A program made the translations under genes and the position numbers. 23,902 bases of DNA. Source: a virus. The DNA is taken from positions 1 through 23,902 of the IMG/VR virus record IMGVR_UViG_3300042309_000035. One strand, given 5' to 3'. Below are positions 18,374-23,902 of the stretch, piece after piece; within the stretch, counting starts at the first letter, position 1; each line of letters opens with the position of its first letter. Under the pieces are notes generated by a model that was not told the origin of the DNA, did no database searches, and saw only the letters and a list, made by a program, of their open reading frames with translations.

Positions 18374-21300
18374 TCGAGCCAGACATCAACGAACGCATGG
18401 CCCGGTTCGCACCTTCGCAGAACATGGGTGATCCCGGCGACGATGCCATTGAGCGCGCCGTTGCCGGGATGGCCGGGGTGCCAGCGCGCCCGCAGTTTGA
18501 GCAGGACGCTGACATCGACGCTGCCGTGCTCCAGATCGCAGGCGAGCGACGGCAGGATATGGCCGCATCGCTGATGGCCGCATCGCAGGTCAATCCTGAC
18601 CAGGCGGCGCGTGCGAGCAAGCTCGGCGAGCAGTTCGGGGTAGGGCAGGACATCGCGCTCCGCAACATGCAGGAGCTCGAGCGCGAGGCCACCGTGCGCG
18701 ACATCCAGCGCATGGACCTGATGCGGAACGACCCGGTGCTTGCGCGCTACTTATCCGACCGTGCGTTCGCGTCCGAGGCGCAGGACGATGTCGGTGTGCT
18801 CTCCAAGCTGCGGCCGCTCGTCATGGAGGCCGCGCTCATCAGCGCGTTCGGGCCAGCCCCGATCCTGAAGCGCGGGTTTGAGCGTGGATCATTGGTCGCG
18901 GAACGAGGCGACATCGGTACCAAGGCGATGGCCGGGTTCACGACGCAGGCCGACTTCGACCGAGTGAAGCAGATCGAGGAGGAGATGCGGACGCTCGGGC
19001 AGATGGGCATCCTCGGCACGACGGCCGAGATGGTCGGCCAGAACGTGGCGCAGCTTCGGACCATCGGCACCACGGCCGCTGCCGGCGCTGGCGTCGGCAG
19101 TTTTTTCGGTCCTGCGGGCACCGTGATCGGCGGCGGGATCGGCGCAACCGCTGGCGTCGTTGGCTCCACGGCATCAATGGAGGCTGGGAACCTGTACCTC
19201 GACCTGCGGGACGAGGGCGTGAGCGATGACACGGCGATCCCCACCGCAATCGCTGGCGGGTTCCTGAATGGCGTGATCGAGGTCGCCGGCATGAAGATCG
19301 CCGCCAAGCCGTTTCAGGCGCTGGCGAAGCGTGTCATGGCCGAGGCCGTGTCGGACGCCATCAAGAAGCCGACGATGCGCGCTGCGCTCGCCGCGGCCGG
19401 CAAGGGTTACCTGATGCAGGTCGGTGCCGAGGGCGCCGAAGAGGCGTTGCAGGAAACGGTCATCATCGCGGGCGAGGAGATCGCCAAGGCCGTCGAAGGC
19501 GTGGACAGCGAGACGGGCATGCGGCAGGCGGTTGACCGCGTGCTTGAGTCGTTCATGTACGGGGCGATGGGGGCGTCGATCCTGGGCGGCGTCGGCCCAG
19601 GCGCGAACCTGTTCGTGGACTTGCGGCGTGCATCAAACAGCGAGCGGCAACAGCGGTTCTTCGATGGGCTTGCGGCCAACGGCAAGGAAAGCCGCCTTGC
19701 CCAGCGCAGCCCGGTCGGATACGAGCGTTTCCTTGCGTCGCAGGCCGAGGGAACGACGGCCGAGACGATCTACGTGGACGGCCGCATCGCGCAGCAGGTG
19801 CTTGCGCAGAGCGGCGTCCCCACGGCGCAGCTCGAGGAGATCCTGCCGGGAATCCGTGAGCGCATTTCGGAGGCCGTCCAGACGGGCGGCGACGTGACGA
19901 TCCCCACGGCGCGGTTCGGGGCGCGGCTGGCGAACACGGACCTCGGGAACGCGCTGCTGCCGCACATGCGGCTGTCGCCCGACGCCATGAGCGCGACCGA
20001 GGCGCAGGAGTTCGCCACGCGCCGGCAGGAGGTCGTGCGCGAGGCCGAGCAGATTCTGGCGCAGAAGCAGGAGGCCGACGCGACGTTCGTGCAGCAGGCG
20101 CGGCAGATCCACGACCGCATCCGCCAGCAGGCGATTGCTGCTGGGCAGGAACCCGCGGTCGCTGATGTCGCGGCATCCATGTATCAGGCGTTCGTCGTGA
20201 CACAGGCCGCCGAGGAAAAGATCACGCCGGCACAGGTCGAGTCGCGGCGTCGCAGGCCGTTGACGATTGAGCAGGTTGGAGAGCTGTCAGCGGCAGCGCA
20301 AACGGCTCCCGTCATGGAAATCGCGCCAGGAGTCATGGCTCCTGTGCGCCCTGCTGGCATGACAAGTGCTGCGTATGAACGGTTGATCTTGGGCGAGTTT
20401 GAGGCCCCTGCGATTCCATCGGCAGAAGTCTCCACGATCCAAACGCAAACGGATGCGGCATCTACGGCCATCGACCAATCCGCCATCCCTGCCAAGGCAA
20501 AGTCTGGGCTGGGCATCTCGGTCAAGCAGATCGGAACGGCACTGCGGCAGGGAAACGCGGTCGAACTGGCGAATGCCCTGTGGAAGTTGCGCGAGCGCAT
20601 GTCGAAATTGGATACGGTTCCTGCCGAGTTGCAGGCACTGGCCGCAGGCATTGAGGAGCGGCTGGCATCGCTTGGCATCACCATTGATGTTCCGCAGGTC
20701 GGTGCGGAAGATCGTGGTGGTCAGGAAGTTGAGCGTGTGTCCGTCATGCCGAACAAGGATTCGGAACAGGTGTTCGACCGAATCCAGACCGTACTAGCGC
20801 CTGTCGTGCGTCGCAACGGCGCGGTCATTAGCCGTGGGCAGGTGGTCGTTGCGGCTGGCGCGGAGGCATTTGAGGAGCAGCGTGCTGCTGCTCTCGATGT
20901 CGAAGAACAGCGTGTGAATGCAGAAGTACAAGGACGCATGGCGCGTGTCCGTCAGGCAGCTGCCGCGCCCGGCGTCATGGAGCAGGCGGCGGTGCCGGAA
21001 CGCAAACTTGGACCGATTGAGGCAGCCAAGCGGCTCGTGCAAGAAACGGGACGCGAAGCATTTACTGATGCTGATGAGTTCTTCAAGAAGCGATGGAACG
21101 ACCTTCTCAAGAAAACAAAGCGACAAGTAAAGCCGATTCCTAGGAACTTCCGAGAAGCCGCGAAGCGCGCAGTTGATGACATTCTTGATTTCGTCAAGAA
21201 CAACCCGAAGTTCGCCGATTACTACGCCAACGACTGGAAGGTGACGCGGTCAATTCTTGACGATTACATCGGACGTGCGATCACCGATGACGAGTTTGCG

Positions 21301-23902
21301 ATGTTCCGCACCATCGCCGGCTTGACATCGCCGAACACGATGTTGCCGGCAAATATCAGCGACACGGTTGGGTTGTGGGACCATTGGATGCGAGAAGGCA
21401 ACTTCGACGCATTTACGCTCGGGCCAAAGCCTGGAACTGGGGCGCTCGTGGTGTTTGAGGCAGCCGAACCAATTAGCGGAACAACTGCTAACGTCAAGGT
21501 ACGAACGATCCGCATCATTGAACGGCTGATCAAGGAACGTGGTGGCGTCACGCAGGCGCTCGAGTACTTGCAGGAAGGCGTGCCGGTCAAGGAACTGCAC
21601 AAGTTCAATCGCAAGATGGGCTACGCCGGCGCAGTCGGCGACATCGGAAACATCACCGATCTTGTCCAGCAGGCGACAGGGCAAAGTGAGCTGATTCCGC
21701 GCATGTTCATTTTCGGGCAGAAGGTTGGCGCCTACACGCTCAATGCGATTGGGGACGAGCGATACACCACCGTAGACATCTGGGAATCGCGGTACATTCG
21801 CAGCCATTTCGCGGGCATGTTCGATATCAACATCGGGCTGCCGGAAAGCACGGACGAGCATCAGATTTTCACGCGGTTTGGTGACCTGTTCAAGGAAGAA
21901 ATGGAGGCCGTTACCGGGCGCAAGTGGGCGCCTTCGGCCTTGCAGGCACTGCGTTGGTTCTATATCATCGGATCGGCACGGGAAGCCGGCTACAGCAAGG
22001 CGAGCACCAATGAAACCATCAGCTTCTACACCGAACGGCGACTCGTCCAAGCCTTTGGATACTCGGGCCGCGCTGCAACTGGCGGGGGACCGGGCGTTGG
22101 AACGACTGCGCCAGGAGGTGCAACAGGGCAAGTTCGCGCTGCCAGAATCCCGCCGAAGCGGTTTGAGCGCGACCTCGAGTCCGATGTCGCCAAACTCCCA
22201 GATCCAGCCGACAGGCGCCGCGCCATCGCAGCCGGGTATGTCCGCTATGCAAGATATAATTCGGAGCTCGGTCAGCGAGGGTTCTCGTTTGACGAACGCA
22301 GAGGTGGACCTGCTCGACAGCATGGGATTCTGAACGCAACGATCGCTGCCGATTTTGTTCCTGGCGAGCGGTTGAAAGCGGCATTTGGGAAGGCGAATCT
22401 TCCCATTCAGACAATTCAAGAACTGGTGGCGGATGATGCTGGAGCGACCGCGTTTCAGTCACTTGTTGCAGCCACGAATAGTTCGACCCAATATGGCGCA
22501 GCAGTCGCCGTGTATCAGGCAGCGGACTATCAAGGCAAGAGATTGTTCGTGACGGAAGACGGAACGGCGGGTTTCGCGCTTACGTCAGATGGTGACATTG
22601 TGTCGGTGTTCAGCGCCAACAAGAGCGGCAATGGTCGTGCATTGATGATGGCGGCAGTGCAAGCAGGAGGACGCCGTCTTGATTGTTTCGACACCGCGCT
22701 TCCTGGCTATTACGCAGCGCACGGATTCAAGGCGGTTGCTCGCATTGCTTGGAATGACGAATACGCACCACCCGGATGGAACATGGAGACATTCAAGGCC
22801 TTCAACAACGGCCGGCCTGATGTTGTGTTCATGGTGTACGAAGGTGGCTACAACGGGGAATACAAGGCTGGTGCTGGCGAAAAAGTAAAAACGTATGACG
22901 ATGGTGTGCAGTCGCAGACCACAGCCCTGCAATCCATTGCCAAAAGTCAGGTGTTTGAGCAGGCGGCTCGCGGCCCCGCCCGCGGCGGATTCGACCCGCG
23001 CCGTGTAGCGATCATGCTCACTCGTGCGACTGATCGCACGACGATGTGGCACGAGCTGGTTCACTTCTTCCTGAACGAATACACGGAGATGGTTGCTGAC
23101 GGAAGCGCGACGGCGCGCACCCGCAACGATCTTGACCTGCTGCTCAAGTGGTTCAAGATTGAGGGAGACACTGCCGATGCGCGGTTCGCGAAATGGGTCA
23201 GCATGTCGCTCGAGGAACAGCGCAAGCACCACGAGGCGCTGACCTACAACGCGGAAATCTATGCCTTCGAGGGCAAGGCTCCGAGTGCAGAACTCGTCCC
23301 GGTATTCGAGCGCCTGCGTGCGTTCATGCTGCGGGTGTACAAGTCGATCCGCGATGACCTGAACGCGATCTACCGCCGCGAGTTCGGGGAGGACTTGCCG
23401 ATCCTGACGGGCGAGGTGCGCCAGGTCATGGATCGCATGCTCGCGACCGACGAGCAGATCAAGCGGCAGGCCGCCATCAACGAGATGAAGCCGCAGTTCC
23501 AGACGCAGGAACAGAGCGGCATGGATGATGCCGAGTGGGCCGCGTACCAGGCGATGCAGCAGGAGGCCATCGAGGCGTCCATTACCGACATGAACAAGGC
23601 GAGCATGCGCCAGCTCCAGTGGCTGGGGAACGCCCGCAGCCGCATCCTGCGCGACATGCAGAAGAAGCACGACGCCAAGCGCAAGGAGGTCGCCGCCGAG
23701 GTGGCCGCCGAGCTGCGCGTCGAGCCTGTGTACCGCGCCATGACCTACCTGCGGACGGGGAAGTTCATCGACTCGGACGGCGCCGAGGTCACGGTGGAAG
23801 GTCCGCACCGCCTCGACACCAAGCGCGTGCAGGCGATCTATGCGGGCCTGCCGACCGAGAAGGCCATGGAGGCCGTGCGCGCCACTGGCATGGCGATGCC
23901 GA
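18370..23902 (+). CDS. Giant polyvalent ejection protein with GNAT-like and zincin domains (partial, runs off the edge)
   Basis: Open for at least 1844 codons; the end lies outside. Residues ~1-230 are helical and charged. Gly/Ala-rich hydrophobic segments (~232-265 and ~291-309) suit membrane insertion after ejection, as in T7 gp16-position proteins. Residues ~420-930 are Gln/Ala-rich helices. About 952-1227 is a globular domain (YANDWKVTRSILDDYIGRAI, MFRTIAGLTSPNTMLPANI, TTVDIWESRYIRSHF, SALQALRWFYII) like the DUF7178-type domain of polyvalent proteins. About 1371-1497 is GNAT-like (AGFALTSDGDIVSVFSANK, GRALMMAAVQAGG, PGYYAAHGFKAV). About 1545-1690 is a zincin with HELVH at 1561-1565, EIYAFEGKAPSAELVPVF and DRMLA. 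Helices follow. No stop or frameshift is seen. It is probably packaged and injected to act on host proteins (inference). Confidence 0.88.
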   Translation, partial: MIEPDINERMARFAPSQNMGDPGDDAIERAVAGMAGVPARPQFEQDADIDAAVLQIAGERRQDMAASLMAASQVNPDQAARASKLGEQFGVGQDIALRNMQELEREATVRDIQRMDLMRNDPVLARYLSDRAFASEAQDDVGVLSKLRPLVMEAALISAFGPAPILKRGFERGSLVAERGDIGTKAMAGFTTQADFDRVKQIEEEMRTLGQMGILGTTAEMVGQNVAQLRTIGTTAAAGAGVGSFFGPAGTVIGGGIGATAGVVGSTASMEAGNLYLDLRDEGVSDDTAIPTAIAGGFLNGVIEVAGMKIAAKPFQALAKRVMAEAVSDAIKKPTMRAALAAAGKGYLMQVGAEGAEEALQETVIIAGEEIAKAVEGVDSETGMRQAVDRVLESFMYGAMGASILGGVGPGANLFVDLRRASNSERQQRFFDGLAANGKESRLAQRSPVGYERFLASQAEGTTAETIYVDGRIAQQVLAQSGVPTAQLEEILPGIRERISEAVQTGGDVTIPTARFGARLANTDLGNALLPHMRLSPDAMSATEAQEFATRRQEVVREAEQILAQKQEADATFVQQARQIHDRIRQQAIAAGQEPAVADVAASMYQAFVVTQAAEEKITPAQVESRRRRPLTIEQVGELSAAAQTAPVMEIAPGVMAPVRPAGMTSAAYERLILGEFEAPAIPSAEVSTIQTQTDAASTAIDQSAIPAKAKSGLGISVKQIGTALRQGNAVELANALWKLRERMSKLDTVPAELQALAAGIEERLASLGITIDVPQVGAEDRGGQEVERVSVMPNKDSEQVFDRIQTVLAPVVRRNGAVISRGQVVVAAGAEAFEEQRAAALDVEEQRVNAEVQGRMARVRQAAAAPGVMEQAAVPERKLGPIEAAKRLVQETGREAFTDADEFFKKRWNDLLKKTKRQVKPIPRNFREAAKRAVDDILDFVKNNPKFADYYANDWKVTRSILDDYIGRAITDDEFAMFRTIAGLTSPNTMLPANISDTVGLWDHWMREGNFDAFTLGPKPGTGALVVFEAAEPISGTTANVKVRTIRIIERLIKERGGVTQALEYLQEGVPVKELHKFNRKMGYAGAVGDIGNITDLVQQATGQSELIPRMFIFGQKVGAYTLNAIGDERYTTVDIWESRYIRSHFAGMFDINIGLPESTDEHQIFTRFGDLFKEEMEAVTGRKWAPSALQALRWFYIIGSAREAGYSKASTNETISFYTERRLVQAFGYSGRAATGGGPGVGTTAPGGATGQVRAARIPPKRFERDLESDVAKLPDPADRRRAIAAGYVRYARYNSELGQRGFSFDERRGGPARQHGILNATIAADFVPGERLKAAFGKANLPIQTIQELVADDAGATAFQSLVAATNSSTQYGAAVAVYQAADYQGKRLFVTEDGTAGFALTSDGDIVSVFSANKSGNGRALMMAAVQAGGRRLDCFDTALPGYYAAHGFKAVARIAWNDEYAPPGWNMETFKAFNNGRPDVVFMVYEGGYNGEYKAGAGEKVKTYDDGVQSQTTALQSIAKSQVFEQAARGPARGGFDPRRVAIMLTRATDRTTMWHELVHFFLNEYTEMVADGSATARTRNDLDLLLKWFKIEGDTADARFAKWVSMSLEEQRKHHEALTYNAEIYAFEGKAPSAELVPVFERLRAFMLRVYKSIRDDLNAIYRREFGEDLPILTGEVRQVMDRMLATDEQIKRQAAINEMKPQFQTQEQSGMDDAEWAAYQAMQQEAIEASITDMNKASMRQLQWLGNARSRILRDMQKKHDAKRKEVAAEVAAELRVEPVYRAMTYLRTGKFIDSDGAEVTVEGPHRLDTKRVQAIYAGLPTEKAMEAVRATGMAMP

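Noticed and set aside
13141-23902. Diversity-generating retroelement, suggested by the BPP-1-like gene content
   Set aside because: No reverse transcriptase frame and no template/variable repeat pair is visible; such a system, if present, would be outside the window.

Overview
The window is the structural half of a GC-rich tailed phage (or prophage) with a short-tailed, podovirus-like virion. Terminase, portal, capsid staple, Bbp19-like, scaffold, coat, Bbp16-like cement, tail-tube, nozzle and internal virion genes run in one direction from about 4.4 kb to the right edge. This order and the Bbp16, Bbp19 and staple-type proteins point to the epsilon15/BPP-1 style of podovirus rather than true T7, although portal and tail genes resemble the T7 gp8, gp11 and gp12 families. 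No host gene, integrase, tRNA, CRISPR array or RNA polymerase gene is visible. The host cannot be named; high GC, canonical Shine-Dalgarno sites in the late genes and several apparently leaderless early genes are the only hints.

Layout. Positions 1-726 carry the end of an unknown gene and three tiny rightward genes typical of phages, the last with an HEALH metallopeptidase motif. Positions 866-1435 hold one leftward gene of unknown function. Positions about 1640-2560 have no convincing protein gene. They contain what I read as a leftward tandem array of small structured RNAs: four sigma70-like promoters, each with a 16-bp spacer, and five terminator hairpins. Three of the hairpins (E, D, A) abut or overlap the next promoter. 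GNRA tetraloops and G-U wobbles are best explained if the leftward strand is the RNA. Positions 2573-2763 hold a further structured stretch whose loops favour the opposite strand. Positions 2938-4619 are four small rightward genes, three of them preceded by TATACT or TAGACT 6-7 bases before the ATG with no Shine-Dalgarno, suggesting leaderless transcripts.

From 4609 rightward the genes are tightly packed: a 48-aa basic protein, an HTH protein overprinted by the N-terminal tail of the small terminase, the large terminase, a GNAT acetyltransferase, a small portal-neighbour protein, portal, staple, Bbp19-like, scaffold, coat, cement, a small protein, tail-tube adaptor, nozzle, and three internal/ejection proteins. 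The last is a polyvalent protein of at least 1844 residues with a GNAT-like domain and an HELVH zincin domain, and it runs off the right edge. Two 36-bp repeats (6705-6740 and 9542-9577) in front of GTG-started late genes may be phage-specific late promoters.

How it fits together: the rightward late block builds and packages the head, closes it with the connector and nozzle, and loads ejection proteins. The left part looks like an accessory or early-control region using host-type promoters. The small-RNA array is the most unusual content and the best candidate for an undescribed system. All functional statements are from reading the sequence; no database search was run.
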